This document shows, in pieces, positions 1 through 11,877 of a stretch of DNA of 64,000 nt (positions are counted from its first letter, which is position 1; each line of letters starts with the position of its first letter). The DNA is from Apoderus coryli. Lineage: Eukaryota > Arthropoda > Insecta > Coleoptera > Attelabidae. The notes under the pieces were generated by a model. It was not told the DNA's origin and ran no database searches. It saw only the letters and a list, made by a program, of their open reading frames with translations. The position numbers and the translations under genes were made by a program. The stretch spans positions 34,067,902 through 34,131,901 of the forward strand of contig OU452198.1 of assembly GCA_911728435.2 (NCBI GenBank), read 5' to 3'.

Positions 1-429
1 TCCAAACATTCATATCCTTTTGAACTTAAACTTGTATACCAGGGGTATTTAATGATAGTTTTCTAATTTTAACTAACTACTAAGTGTTTCGAATTTAAAA
101 TAGAATGGTGGGCAGTACTTTTTGAACAGCATCGACATTCTGTTAGTTTTGAGAATTTTTGTTATCAAACTGTCTATAAAAGATCTGATTCTGCCAGGAA
201 TTGAATTATTATAGTGACAAGAAGTCACTGGGAGCTAATGGATGTAGGGGTTGTGTAGAATCTAGAACATATGCTGAGAGATGATATGCAGTGCTGCATT
301 ATTCGTATCGGTGTCTAAATTTTTGTATTTGGCTTAAAGTAAAATCTGTCTCCTCATACGCTGATTCGAGGTTTTTGATTGTATCAAATCTCAACATATT
401 TGTATGTGTAAATAAAAAATTAAACTTAC

Positions 430-540
430 CACACTGCCCGTTCTGTGATTTTTTGTATAAAATACTAACAGATCCCAACAATAGTACATTGGAATAAGGA
501 ATACTATTAACACCAAAATGTCCGATATTATATCCCACAT
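430..540 (-). CDS. First coding exon of a membrane-anchored or secreted protein, paralogue of the exon at 15208-15318
   Basis: A 37-codon open exon begins at an ATG (540-538) and ends at a consensus GTAAGT donor (429-424) in phase 0. It encodes an acidic N-terminus (MWDIISDIL), a long hydrophobic stretch (VLIVFLIPMYYCW) and a basic end, which suggests a signal anchor or uncleaved leader. The exon at 15208-15318 has the same length, phase and donor and about half the same residues, and the similarity runs into the upstream DNA. Further exons would lie left of the window. I do not recognise the family from this exon alone. Confidence 0.55.
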
Positions 541-1269
541 TTTGATTAAAATTAAAAATTCGTGTAAGGAATTAAAAACAAACAATACTACAGCTACACT
601 TTAGTGATAGACACTGACAACCTTAAAATTAGAGGGAATAAATATTGTGATCCATAAAATAAGTACGATTTGTATATTAGTTATCAGTTGGATGAGTTTT
701 TTTGCTACATCGGAGAATTTTAGTGCTATTGAAATTTAAGCAGCAGGTATGTTTCATACAACAGAAATATATTTGGTTTCTTTTAAGTAAATAGTAAACT
801 AGATACAGGGTGGCTCTTGGGCACGTTGATTTGACATTTTTTGGCAGCATTAGAATTTTGGTTCTCTTCGAGATTTTAATTAGAGGGAAAGTAGGTAAAT
901 GTACCGTTATACGTTCTTTTAAAGGTATTTTGATGCTCTTAACTCTTAATAAATCTTTTGTTTTTTCTCACATAAATCGATTCGTTTTGCTTTTATCTAC
1001 TACATAATTTTCTTACCTGCCCTAAAAGTTATCTCCATTAAGTACCCAGAGTATTTTGACCGGTTTATTATTTTTTCAAAATGTAACTGTAACGTGATTA
1101 GATGTTATGTAATTGCGGATAATGAGTCAAAACACTAGATCGCCAGCAGCTGTTCATCAGGTGGCACTGAGCCGTAGGTTTTGAAAACTTGTTGGTAAAA
1201 GAAAGCTGGAAACCAAAGTTGAGCGCCATTTGTTTTTGTAGGGTAAACCAAGAAACCCCACAGAAAAGT
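541..1269. other. Upstream region of the exon at 430-540; no other gene seen
   Basis: Positions 541 to about 710 resemble 15320 to about 15500 in several blocks (for example TTATCAGTTGG near 680-690 and near 15486-15496), so promoter DNA seems to have been duplicated along with the exon. From about 740 to 1269 I see only AT-rich sequence without convincing coding potential. Confidence 0.35.
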
Positions 1270-2650
1270 CTATATAGCTTGTGAAGAAAACACAAAAGGT
1301 GTATCATATTATGTGTCAAATTTGGCTGTACTTTCAGAGCAGATTTGTTTAGCGTTGGATAATCTTGGACAAGTTGATGTGCTATATACGGATTTTAAAA
1401 AAGCCTTTGACAGGATTAATCATCATTTGTTGATATTGAAGCTGAAGGAGTTTGGATTCAATCATAGGCTTGTTGACTTATTTAGTTCGTACTTGATTGG
1501 TCGGAGTCAATTTGTGGAGTATAGTGGTTACAGATCCAAAACTTTTGTTTTGTCTTCTGGAGTGCCTCAGGGTTTCAATTTGGGATCTTTACTCTTTAAT
1601 ATATTCGTAAACGACTTGATTGAGTCACTTGTTTGTAGCAAACTTGCTTATGCTGATGATCTGAAAATTTTTCAAGATATCAGGACACAGAGTGACTGTC
1701 AGGCTCTCCAGCATAATATGGGTAGACTCTGTGAGTGGTGTTCGGCAAATAGATTGCCACTCAATATTTCTAAGTGCAAAATTATCACTTTCTCGCGCTT
1801 GAAAAACGCGACAATGTACGACTATGTATTATCGGGTGAAAAAGTTGATCGAGTCAGTGAGGGGTATAATTTTTATAGTGAATTTACTTTTGTTTCTCAA
1901 ACGAATGAAGTTGTATTGTCTGCTTCACAGATGTTGGGATATATCATAAGAAATAGTAGATATTTCAGCGATATCAATACTGTGAAACTGTTGTATTATG
2001 CCTATGTCCGATCTAAGCTTGATTTTGTATCGATTATCTGGAATCCGTTGTATGATTGGCATTCTGCTGTCATTGAGTCAGTTCAAAGAAGGCTCTTAAA
2101 ATATTTATCCTACAGATTAGATGGCTTTTATCCACTTAGAGGATGTGATCATGCGGCATTATTATTGAGATTTGACGAACCTAGCTTAGCTAAGAGAAGA
2201 CAAGTATATGCTGTGAAATTTTTGTATAAATTGTTACACAATAACATTGACTGTTCGTACTTGCTGGGTTTAATTAATTTCTTTGTGCCCAGAGTGGTAA
2301 CGCGGCATCCGATAACATTTGCATTTAGTACGGCAAGAACTAACGTTGCGTACCAAAGTCCATCGTACTTTATGACATCGATCGATATTGTACGGAGCAC
2401 GATGTCAATAGTTCTCCCCTTTGCGCGATTGTTGCTTCTGTGTTGGATGGTTAACATTTGCATCTTTTTTTTCTATCTGTTCCCATTTGTTTTTGTTTTT
2501 TTTATTTTATTTTATTTTTTTATGTACTGTACTACTGTATGTATTTTTAATAATAGTTAAATTAGTTTTTTTTAGTTTTTTTTTAATATTTGTGAATTTT
2601 CTTTAATTGGGTGTCACCTGTTGGAAATAAAGGCTAATTATTATTATTAC
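1270..2650 (+). mobile_element. 5'-truncated CR1/L2-like non-LTR retrotransposon
   Basis: The segment holds the 3' part of a reverse transcriptase ORF, then a T-rich untranslated region, an AATAAA signal near 2627-2632 and a short (ATT)n tail at about 2636-2648. Simple-repeat tails of this kind are usual for CR1/L2-group elements. The 5' boundary is unclear: recognisable coding begins about 40 bp before the first in-frame candidate start, with no endonuclease domain left, so this is a 5'-truncated copy. It is not related to the 5S-targeted elements beyond both being non-LTR. Confidence 0.75.
1313..2560 (+). pseudogene. Partial reverse transcriptase of a CR1/L2-like element
   Basis: The 415-codon open frame begins inside the RT domain. 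Visible motifs in order are DFKKAFDRINH (RT block 3, near residue 26), SGVPQGFNLGSLLFNIFVNDL (block 4, near residue 82), AYADD (catalytic block 5, near residue 112) and a C-terminal region with the RTNVAYQSPSY pattern seen in many arthropod RT ORFs. The first codon at 1313 is GTG, not ATG, and coding similarity continues upstream of it, so there is no true start. The frame is intact but lacks an endonuclease and the RT N-terminus, so it cannot be autonomous. Confidence 0.8.
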
Positions 2651-2902
2651 GTAAAAATCTTAAGTTTAATCGAACTTTTCAAAAAGAAAAATTAGCCTAC
2701 TACTTATTTCTACTTTGTTTCTTTATCGGTTTGGTGGATTGATAATTATGACATATTTAAGGTCGAGCATGGACATTTTAAAGTCGCGCATTGTCCCCAA
2801 ATTGCATGGTACTAGATACAAAATATACTATTTCGTCACAGTCTTAGTTTTTAAGTTATTTTGGCGTTCCCGGACTTTTTGAATACATTGTAGGTATACA
2901 AT

Positions 2903-3226
2903 AAAAATAATTTCGTGACATAGCGGACAAAATGACTGGTTTTGCCTACACAAGGGACTTTGATTAATTTAGCGGGGCCTCAGTATAATTCAGTAAAACC
3001 CGACCGAGGCATGTGTCCACAGATACTGCCGAATTCGTTTCGCTCGTATTATAAGCTCGTCAGAGTACCATAGTCGTTGCCCATCTACAATATCGGGTTG
3101 CATTTAATCACGAGATACATGCAGCCGATATTGTAGTGTTGATGGTACTGTGACGAGCTCATTATAAGAGCGAAACGAATTGGTCAGTATCTGTCATTTT
3201 GTCCGCTATGCCACGAAATTATTTTT
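2903..3226. mobile_element. Fold-back MITE of about 324 bp
   Basis: The left end (AAAAATAATTTCGTGACATA, continuing to 2936) is the near-perfect reverse complement of the right end (about 3193-3226). The internal halves also pair: the block near 3017-3107 matches about 3121-3189 in inverted orientation with a few mismatches. The short AT-rich flanks do not show a convincing target duplication. It has no coding capacity. It is called a non-autonomous DNA transposon from structure alone. Confidence 0.75.
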
Positions 3227-4172
3227 CATTTATATTTACGGACACAAATTAATTTTATAATATTGTATACAATTTCGATAGTAATAAGAAAATCGCAAAT
3301 ATATTCATATTAAATAAAATTAAAATAATAATAAAAAACAGTGTTAATATTGGCAAACATATTTATTTGTTCATTAAAAGTTAAAAGTATGTGCATATTC
3401 ATATTGTTAAAATTTCCCATGTTAATACAACATTTGGTTAAAAACTGTAATTAATTAAATAATTGGTTCACATTAAATAATATAAAATAAGTACATTTCA
3501 CATAAAAAATAATATCTTACACCTATTAAAATGTTTTAAATACTTTTTTGTGTTATTTCTTTAATTATAATTATTAAACTACTAGGAATACTTAATATTT
3601 AAGTTGATTCTATAATATAAATCAGTTCAGACTAGAATCTCGGTAGTTGGGATGAATGTGACAACTTGCCGTCTGTCGATGATTAATTATTATTTTTCTC
3701 GGATGGCTGAAAAATTCAAGAAAAATCCAATTAATTTTATAGAAAATAACTCTTTACGTTTATATGGGGTTTCCCAATCGGAATATGTTCCTAAGGCGTC
3801 CTAGCACGCAACGTATATATACCAAACGTTATACAAAAGTTTTTGGTTCGCTTCCGGTGTGAATCGAACCCACGTCGATGGCAATCCCGGCACATTGCTT
3901 TTACCGTTATCAATGTCCCCTCCAAACAAACTCTATGCTGTTTTGTGGTTCTGCTGCTGTCTCGACCTTCAGTTCGAAGGCATCAAAGCATACCACCAAA
4001 ATATAAGACCTGCTGCCGTCATGTCTGTATCAAGCAGGAAACTTCTCACCCCCAAGGTTCTCCCACAAAATTCAATATAGTGACTTTTATTACATGAAGA
4101 TCGAAAAGGTTTATTTGCCCAATTTTTTTTTTTGTAGACTATGAAACTTAATTTATAATAATTACGACTTAC
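3227..4172. other. AT-rich non-coding DNA; expected site of the last ImpL2-like exon
   Basis: The ImpL2-like exon ending at 4173 is followed by a donor and has no stop, so a short terminal exon should lie to its left. I could not identify it by eye. Positions 3853-3891 read on the minus strand contain GTGGGTTCGATTCACACC, which resembles a tRNA-type B box and could be a tRNA-derived SINE, but I see no A box or clear element ends. Confidence 0.3.
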
Positions 4173-4420
4173 CAAAAATGGATATACAAACGTATCTGCA
4201 CCATCCATACCGACTTCGTTCTCTATCATACATGAATAGGCACCCATATCCTCCCATCTGAGTCCGACAATTCGCAATGAACCGTCTGGCAAGATTTTGT
4301 AGTGTTCGTCTTCCTCAATTGGCTGCATGTCGTCTGAGAGCTCTTTGGAGTCGTGTCTAAACCAAGTCTTTTTTGGTAAAGGATTGCCAACTGACATACA
4401 TGGCAAGACAGCATCATTAC
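4173..4420 (-). CDS. ImpL2: ImpL2-like protein, exon with second Ig domain
   Basis: An 83-codon exon (completed by one base from the previous exon) runs from a CAG acceptor (4423-4421) to a GTAAGT donor (4172-4167). It encodes an I-set immunoglobulin domain with the B-strand cysteine (LPCMS), the core tryptophan (KKTWF), and the WEDMGAYSC motif holding the second cysteine. It ends in GADTFVYPFL, which closely resembles the C-terminus of Drosophila ImpL2 (GNYKC and DTADTFVYP). ImpL2 is a secreted protein that binds insulin-like peptides and dampens insulin signalling. That function is taken from the family. The final residues and stop are expected on a further exon to the left. Confidence 0.85.
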
Positions 4421-4808
4421 CTGAAATCAAACCATTGAATTGTAAAAAATTGCCAACACATAGTGTGTCTAATAAAAGAAGGAGATAACTTTAGGCAACG
4501 GTGAGGATGACCTAGGATGTTTTTTTACAAAGTGAAAATTATACTCTGGAGATATAGGGAATGACCCGCTTTTCCATGTTATAAACAGAACGGACACAGT
4601 TGCGGCACAATCGCTGAGAAAACAGCTCCGTATGTTTCAGCATTAAGAGGCTTTGGAGACCAGTGCTCTGCTGCGAATTAACCCTGTTCGACTAATTTTA
4701 TGGGGAAATGTTTAGGAGCGGAGTTATTCCAATGGTTTACAATTAACCAAATATAAACAAAAAACTAGAATTTAAAAATATTTTTCAAGAAATTATGATA
4801 ACACTTAC

Positions 4809-5085
4809 CCATATCGTCCATGTAAAATGGAGCCCAAAATGTGATTCTAGGCTTATGGTAAGCACCCAGAATTTTAGCAGCCATCAATTGTGTGAAATTC
4901 ATTTCCCGTCCCTCTCTGTTCACCACGTTGAGTTTCACATCTTGGAATTTCTCTAGAGCCCCTTGAGCAACACACCTGTAGACACCATGGTGACGAGGTA
5001 AAATGTATGGTAATACTAGCCTTGATTTCACTTTGGCGATGGCGTATGTTCCCGTGGGCACCATGTTAGTCTCGAAGTTGTCATT
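4809..5085 (-). CDS. ImpL2: ImpL2-like protein, exon with end of Ig domain 1 and linker
   Basis: The exon lies between a TTTCAG acceptor (ending at 5086) and a GGTAAG donor (4808). It is 277 nt, starts in phase 0 and leaves one base, which matches the next exon exactly. It encodes strands D to G of the first Ig domain, including the F-strand YRCVAQG cysteine, then the linker ending HKPRITFWAPFYMDDMG. The linker parallels the QKPRIIYTEKTHLDLMG segment of Drosophila ImpL2, which supports orthology over a generic Ig protein. Confidence 0.85.
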
Positions 5086-5710
5086 CTGAAATAAGCAGTC
5101 TCTTTATTAGCATATTTTAGTCTCACACAAACCAAATACTCGTATACGAGTCGGTTTTAATTGGTTGTTGTTAATTTATCTCTCTACCATGCCCACTCCA
5201 GTTGATAAACCATTGTTTTGCCTAAATACTAATGATGGACTCATAGAAGATGTGCCTACTAAAAATATCCCCAGCATTCCGCGGAACTTAATTGTCCATC
5301 ATAAAAGATGATCAGTAATAAAAATCTACTAAGGATGTTATTATGTCTAGACTTTAACATCAAATAGCAATTCTTCTATTGGGAAATAAAATGTAATATA
5401 ATATTGCTCAATGATTTCTGGTTCCTTTTTTTGGACGTCCACTACGTGGTTCATCTTCATTGCTGAACGACCACGTTTAACCTCTAAAAACCCATCGACG
5501 CACAGTTGGAAATGAAGGAATGAACACTTTTACCATCTTTTTATGAATTTCTGTTGCTGACAAAACTTCCAAAACTAGAATTTTATCACGGCACGATATT
5601 CGGGTTTTTCGATTTGAAAAAAAATACACTAACAAATGGCTTGTAAAGAAAGAATGAATTGCTAGATCTTTGATCTAATTTAATATTCTTTGATATGTTT
5701 ACGAACTTAC

Positions 5711-5871
5711 CACAGTAAGTTTCACATCACCCTTGTACCATTGTATGACTGGTGGAGGTGTACCTCTGGCCTCACATTCCAGTTCCACCCGATCACCCAC
5801 ATTCTTATTCAACACGTTGTATTTTATTGGTTCGATCACCAACCAGAATTCCAGATACAGACGCCTTGGAT
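5711..5871 (-). CDS. ImpL2: ImpL2-like protein, exon with first half of Ig domain 1
   Basis: The exon is bounded by a TTTTACAG acceptor (ending 5872) and a GTAAGT donor (5710). With the single base carried from the upstream exon it gives 54 codons. It encodes VGDRVELECEARGTPPPVIQ followed by WYKG: the B-strand cysteine and C-strand tryptophan of an I-set domain. All three phases (1, 0, 1) join cleanly with the neighbouring exons, which is strong evidence that these four blocks form one gene. Confidence 0.85.
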
Positions 5872-6539
5872 CTGTAAAATTTTGAAAACATTCAAGTATT
5901 GATCTAATGTGTTGTTTAAATAATACAGGGTCTTCGGAAAGTTAACTGCCAAAGAGAGCAAATCTTGGAATGTTTTTTTGAACAGGTGATATATTTTTTT
6001 TTGAATTCGTGCGTAATAAAGCTAAAGCTGTTGCTTTTCGCAGAAGTGAAAAAGTGGAAATTAAACGTTTTTTTTTTTTTTAATTTGCAAAATGAAGATA
6101 CCACTTTGATGATCCTCAACGAGCCTCACTTTCAGTAAACGTGCTTTTAAGAATATATTAAAAAAAAAAAAAAGAGGTTGGTTGTTTTACACTAGTCCTG
6201 TGTTACTCAATTTTAATTCATAAATATGAGTTAGAGGGTTGGTTGATGCTTACTTAAGTATGCTTAAATAATAAAGTAGTATTGGTCACTTTCTTGTTGC
6301 AAAAAGCAAATAAACTTTCGGCTAACCATCTATGCAAGGGAGCTATTTAAATTTTGTGGATTGGTTCTAGGTTCTATCTGTCACATTTAATTTTGTGTAC
6401 GATTTTCCGTGCGAAACTGTACTTTGACAGTTTTATGTCATATATTATGCGATGTAAAAAAACTAGCATTTGCTAGTGGCTGTAACAGTCTGGCGTTTAT
6501 TTTAAAATATATAATTAATGTAAATTTAGTCAAACTTAC

Positions 6540-6624
6540 TTTGTGAAACATTGTTGTTCAGATTATTATTAATCACTCGACTCTGTGCCATATGTAATCC
6601 ACCGACTACCGTAATCATTATCAT
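6540..6624 (-). CDS. ImpL2: ImpL2-like protein, N-terminal exon with possible signal peptide
   Basis: A TTTGTTTCAG acceptor (ending 6631) is followed after six bases by ATG (6624-6622). The exon codes for MIMITVVGGLHMAQS and an asparagine-rich stretch, and ends at a GTAAGT donor in phase 1, matching the next exon. The first 15 residues could be a short signal peptide. The reading frame is open through the acceptor, so an upstream exon in phase 0 could extend the protein (see 15208-15318). Which start is used cannot be told from DNA alone. Confidence 0.65.
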
Positions 6625-6630
6625 ATATAT

Positions 6631-7504
6631 CTGAAACAAAATTACAGTTTATATATTGTGGAATGAATACTTATACCCTCCAAAATGTCTTATTATTATT
6701 AAAACACCACCAAAAAGGGCCACGAAAGTTTTATTTTGGACACTCTGTATGCGATAGGTCATTTGTCAATGTGAATTTCGAAAGTATCATTCTTGTGCTT
6801 TACTCTTTCTGAAGGTCACTTATAGTCTTTCTAATTTTAGTTTAAAATGATATAAAAAACCACAACTCGATATCCCTTGGTAATGTCAATACCGACCGTA
6901 GTCGTCCATAGGCGCACCCTTTTAACTTTTCATAACAATACATGTCCTACGATATTTTAAAAATCCTTTATGTATTAACAATTATTGTATGTTCATTTGT
7001 ATAAAAGTATACTGTATTTTGCCTTGCGGCTCCAACACGGCAACATATAAACCTACGCTGAAAAAGACTGTTTTTGTTTTTAGAAGTTTAGACATAGATG
7101 CACACCTACCTAGTCCGTGTTCGAACAGCAAGGAACATACCTTTAAATAATTAATACTATTGTTAATACTTGTTACAAGTAGATACATTTATGATAATAT
7201 GCTTCTGATATTAGAAACTAACAACAAATTTTACTCACTTAGTCAGTGACATTTTCTATAAAACGTAAAATTTTTATAATATGTGTATTCGTCACTTCAT
7301 TATTTTCAGACCTTAACTGATGATAAATATTTAAAAGAAGACGCTGGCTTTGCACATAGAAATGATGCCTAAACTCCCAACGTGTTCCGCTCGTGTCGTA
7401 TATAACCCGTATCTGATACAGTGACTGCAAAAAGTTTCATCCACTTGAGGTTTTATTAAACATTATTACCTATTCATTGTTTGTTTAGTGTCCTTGAGTT
7501 TATG
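6631..7504. other. AT-rich DNA upstream of the ImpL2-like exon; nothing recognised
   Basis: This is probably intron or 5' flank of the ImpL2-like gene. Short open frames here have no recognisable motif and are expected by chance. Confidence 0.4.
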
Positions 7505-7668
7505 AATACTGTTTGAGTTCGTAGGTTTTAGGACAGGTTTAAAGTAAACACTCAATTAAAAAAGAGCGACGTTTCGCAAAGCGGCAAATAAAGCTGCGAA
7601 ACGTCGCTCTTTTTTAATTGAGTGTTTACTTTAAACCTGTCCTAAAACCTACGAACTCAAACAGTATT
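7505..7668. repeat. Near-perfect 164-bp palindrome
   Basis: The left arm (7505-7578) and right arm (7595-7668) are reverse complements over about 74 bp with essentially no mismatch, separated by a 16-base loop. The arms meet at a GC-richer core, GCGACGTTTCGCA. The fresh symmetry suggests a recent fold-back insertion or an inverted duplication. I see no coding capacity. Confidence 0.85.
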
Positions 7669-10160
7669 ATTACCTATCTCATTTGATAGATCTTCTTTAA
7701 TTTTATTAATCTAAGAAAAACTATTGAACAAATCATGGTTACAATATTCTGCCACCGTGTCTTAATGTCGGACACAAATTTTCTTGTTTAAATTCCACAT
7801 TAAGTCTTCGCCATACCCTATGATGTCCATCCGATTATATTTAGATTAATCTGAGAAAATAACACGTTGTCAAAAATTATTTGTTTCATCATATATTTAT
7901 TTGCGAACTTTTTTTTTTCGATTAATCATTAACCCAATACTTTTTCCAGTCACTATAGTTATTTTTATTACTGTCGGTATCCCGTGGCAGGCATTATTTA
8001 TTATACGTCTTATATACGAGGGAAAAATGTATCAAAAAAACGCTGCATTCGATGCTCTTTTATAACGTAAAGAGGCATGGGAACGGATCGCCCCGCTAGA
8101 ATCGTTAAATTTATATATTTTAAATTACCTTTGGAGTATAAAGTGCAGTGTGAAAAATTTTCTAAAAAATCAAGATATCTAAGAAACAGTTGAAAATCGG
8201 TATAGAGAAACCATACAATTTTCTCAGGAATCCAAAAATAAAATAATATATTGAGTGTTCCATTTAAAATAAGCAAGTCGATGACGACTTTCGGTATAAC
8301 TGGAAATATTTTAGAATGAAAGAGGATCTTTAATAACCCTGGACTTTTCTTCTAACAAGGAATAATTCTAACGAATCGCTATACCGTGGGAAACCCCGTA
8401 TAGTAAGGTATCAAGCAGTACCATTTATTTAATTTTATCTATCACGTCATAACATTGTAGCAATAAAAATTTTCTCTTTACACATCGGCTTGTAATAATA
8501 ACTGATAAAGTCAATGAATTTTATGAATGAAATAGTGTAAAAGATAATAATTATTTATATTGTCATTGTACTCCACTATCTGCAGAATACGATAATATGC
8601 AGGTTATAAGAATAAATCATATATACATAATGACATTTAAATAATTGAATAATTCAAATGAAAAATATATTAAAGGTTAAAAAAAATGATGCCAAAGGTT
8701 TTCAATATATTATTATTGGGTTGGACGTTTCGTAATTACAATGAAATGTGATTATTACAGTGATCTTGCATTATTATCATTTATACATGGTTTCATCAAG
8801 TATTCATCATAAAAGAAAAGTAAAGTTGTATAATACCTACTAAACTATTATAGTTTAATAGGCTATTTGAGTTTAGTAAAACGGCGGTTCTTACCAGGTT
8901 TGGGTACACCACCAGACCCTGTACACTTTTGGTGTCAGAGTTCAATTGAATTGATTATAAGAAATCGATTTGCAATTATTTTTTATATTTAATTATTATA
9001 GCACATAATGAAATCTGTTTAAAATTAATTATATATGCCTAGTTATCATATGAACTCCACATGATTATGTATCAATTTCCTTCGTTTTCGTTAAATTTGC
9101 AATCTAATCAAATTTTGAAAAGATATCTGCTGTGTTTCCTGTTTAAATTTTAAAATTCCAGGGAAATTACAAAACCTTACAATAACATGTAGATAGCCAT
9201 AGATTTCATTTATTTGCAAATTTACGTAGCCATAGATGTCATTGTTGTCCATTTTCCTGTCAAACCTAGTAAATTTTTTGTGTTATTTGGTATTGTTAAT
9301 GGTGGTATTTGTTGCTGTTATAGTTAATGATTTTTTTTGTCCTGTGTGAATTGGATTAAATAAAGAAAAGTTTATTTTTTATGACGTAATAGTATATTAA
9401 GTATTGAGAACAGTAAGTGTAGTTTGCCGATTGACGACAATGGATTGGAGGAGATCGATAAACTACTTACTGTTTGAGATGCTTATACTATTTTTTGACG
9501 ATCGAAATAGCTGAAATTGCAATTTTATTATTTTTAATAATTATTATTTTCAATTAAATACGAATTCAGGTTAGCTGAATACCCTCTACAAAGTTGCAGT
9601 TGAACGTTGTCATGGAACTAATTGTTATTGTTATGATTGTTATCGTATTTTTTTTGTCATGTATTTGTCGAACTTATTTAAATAAGTATTATTATTGAAA
9701 ATGAGTGACTTTGAATGTGAATTTCTTGATGACCCATGGAATGTTGGAATAGCCGCTATAATTCCAGAGAACGGTATGGAAATACTTATAAAAGTTCATA
9801 TCTAATGCCATTTAATATACAATTTTAAAAATCAAAATAATGACGTCAGAATTGCTTACCGTTGTGTTTGGGTTGTGAGCCAGTAACTGTCACTTACTGT
9901 CATAAAGACAGACACGGTAAGCAATCAAAAAAGGTCGGTCGTACAAAAATTTTTTTAAAAACCATCCACGATTATAATATTACCCAGATTCATGATATCG
10001 TCTCAGTCTGTGTGTATAATAATAATAATATATTTATTTATAACATTTACCTAAAAAAATAGATCACATTGGCGTGCGAAGAATGTAAAAAGGGGTTAAA
10101 AATTTAAAAAAATCATATTTTCTCAACATAGTAGAAATATTGACTAGTTATTTATAGTAG
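7669..10160. other. Non-coding AT-rich DNA with one weak exon candidate
   Basis: No gene is recognised. The only suggestive block is 9701-9773 on the plus strand: an ATG opens a 24-codon run rich in D, E and W (it begins MSDFECEFLDDPWNVG) that ends at a GGTATG donor-like site. It could be a first exon or chance. Confidence 0.3.
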
Positions 10161-10390
10161 AGATGGAACGAATAGTTGTTTTGCCGAATTCGGTACGTTA
10201 GATACACCGAATATTCGGCAACTATTCGGCGAAGCGTCGTATGCTGGTGGGGTTTGAGGGGGGTGGAGTAATCTATGTGTAGTAACTATTATTTGTTAGG
10301 TTAATAATAGACAAATTTGTTTTTACTTTTTTACCAAATCTATTTTTTAAAACGCTCATTGTATTTCACCGTTTTTCTCTAGTTTAAAAT

Positions 10391-11498
10391 ATACACTGTG
10401 TCCAAAATAAGAAAGGGTTAGCATTGGAATCTTGGAAACGGTAGGAGTTACAATGTCGGTTAAATTAGCGAAAAATTGTATAATTTAAGCACCTTTTAAA
10501 TGGTGTTTGCAGAAGTAAAGTATCCTTAGCCGTTTTCGAGAATTTTTGAAAAAACGATTTTTTGCGATAATAGTTTTTATTTATTTCTGACATTATTTTT
10601 ACAGATATAAAAAAATTAAAAGCACTTCATTATTGTTAGTTTTTGAGACGAATAAGATAGCGTTTACAAATTTTCACTACAACGTTTCGTTTTTGAAAAA
10701 CCATCATCAACTTAGTTTTTTTAAATACCTACGGCCCTGGAGTTTTTATTGTTATATTTAAAACCATTTTAAATTCAAAAAGAGGTTGTATATCACACGT
10801 AATGCTGTAAACAAGTTTTCAGTATTTTTAGCTGTTATTTCAACTTCCTCATAAAAAACCGCCATAAGGATAAGTGTTAGAGGCATGCACATTGCATGCC
10901 TTAAGCTGCACTCATGCCTTTTCAATTGTGTATTATTGATTGTTTGATTTATTGATTTTTTTTAAAATGTACGCAATTTGAATAAAGACTATTATTATTA
11001 TTATTAGTTTGGCACCTAAGCAGAGTAGTAGGTTTAGCAAAAACATTCTTTCGTCGTTACTAACAATTTATTATTATTTGCCAATTTATTTCTGTCTCAG
11101 TACAACATTTTATTCTGTACGCGGTTTTTTAAATTTAGTTGAAATTTTTGTGCTTTTTGAAGTAAATAAAAAAACGCCTTTCTCAGATGCATGTTTTACG
11201 CAAAATAAGTGCCAAACTATGCTTATTTTTCTTGAATAATTTTAAATAACAGCTAAAAACACTGAAAACTTGTTTAAAACATTACGTGTGATATAATGTC
11301 AGAAATAAATAAAAACTAAATTCGCAAAAAATAGGTTTTTCAAAAATTCTCGAAAACGGCTAAAGTTAGTTTACTTTTGAAAACACCACTTAAAAGGTGT
11401 TTAAATTGTACAACTTTTCTCCATTTTAACCGACATTGTAACTGCTACCGTTTCCAAGATTTCAATGCTATCCCATTCTTATATTGGACACACTGTAT
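10391..11498. mobile_element. Fold-back element with about 200-bp arms, itself interrupted
   Basis: The ends ATACACTGTGTCCAA and TTGGACACACTGTAT are inverted repeats, and pairing continues over about 200 bp on each side (10391-10600 and 11285-11498), with a further inner pair (about 10788-10845 and 11246-11296). The central part holds an unrelated 3' fragment ending in (ATT)n. No transposase is encoded. Confidence 0.7.
10855..11006 (+). mobile_element. 3' end fragment of a non-LTR element with (ATT)n tail
   Basis: Non-palindromic DNA in the middle of the fold-back ends with GAATAAAGACT and then an ATT repeat (10990-11006). An AATAAA signal followed by a simple repeat is the same 3' architecture as the fragment at 1270-2650. 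The 5' limit is a guess. Confidence 0.45.
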
Positions 11499-11877
11499 AA
11501 TTTTAATATACCTAGTTTCCACATTAAAAATTGGTGTTTCTCTTTAGTTTATATATACTTTGATAATTTTTGCTTTAGAATATAAGAAATAAAAATAAAT
11601 TTAACTATTCGATATTTGGCCGAATAGTCGCCCAACTATTCGGCAGAATACCGAATAGTTGCCGAATATTCGTTGCATTCGATATAATATAACCTATGAA
11701 ATGTATCATTAAAAACTTGTTTACATAGGAGTTCATAAATAGTGGAAATAAAATGATTAATAAATTATTAAGATTTAATAGCCTACATCCTTCGTAAAAT
11801 ATAATTAAAATAGTATAAAAGCTTCTTTCAGATTTTCAAATTCAAATTTATTTATTTCAAAATTCACACTTAATACG

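Larger units (their letters stand above)
10161..11680. mobile_element. Outer TTCGGC-repeat element interrupted by other insertions
   Basis: Both ends carry clusters of ACTATTCGGC and GCCGAATA motifs in inverted orientation (10166-10235 and 11598-11680), and the extreme ends pair (ATGGAACGAATA left, TATTCGTTGCAT right). Such AACGAATATTCGGC ends are typical of non-autonomous DNA transposons in insects. The middle has been taken over by the fold-back at 10391-11498, so this is a nested composite. Confidence 0.55.

Noticed and set aside
1098..1319. Minus-strand gene just before the RT fragment
   Set aside because: The short frame has no motif and overlaps the degraded upstream part of the plus-strand RT.
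3840..3990. tRNA-derived SINE on the minus strand
   Set aside because: A B-box-like GGTTCGATTC is present, but no A box, tail or ends could be found.
3969..4172. Read-through extension of the ImpL2-like exon to a stop at 3969
   Set aside because: The open frame continues past a consensus GTAAGT donor into low-quality sequence. The FVYPFL end followed by a donor fits the family better.
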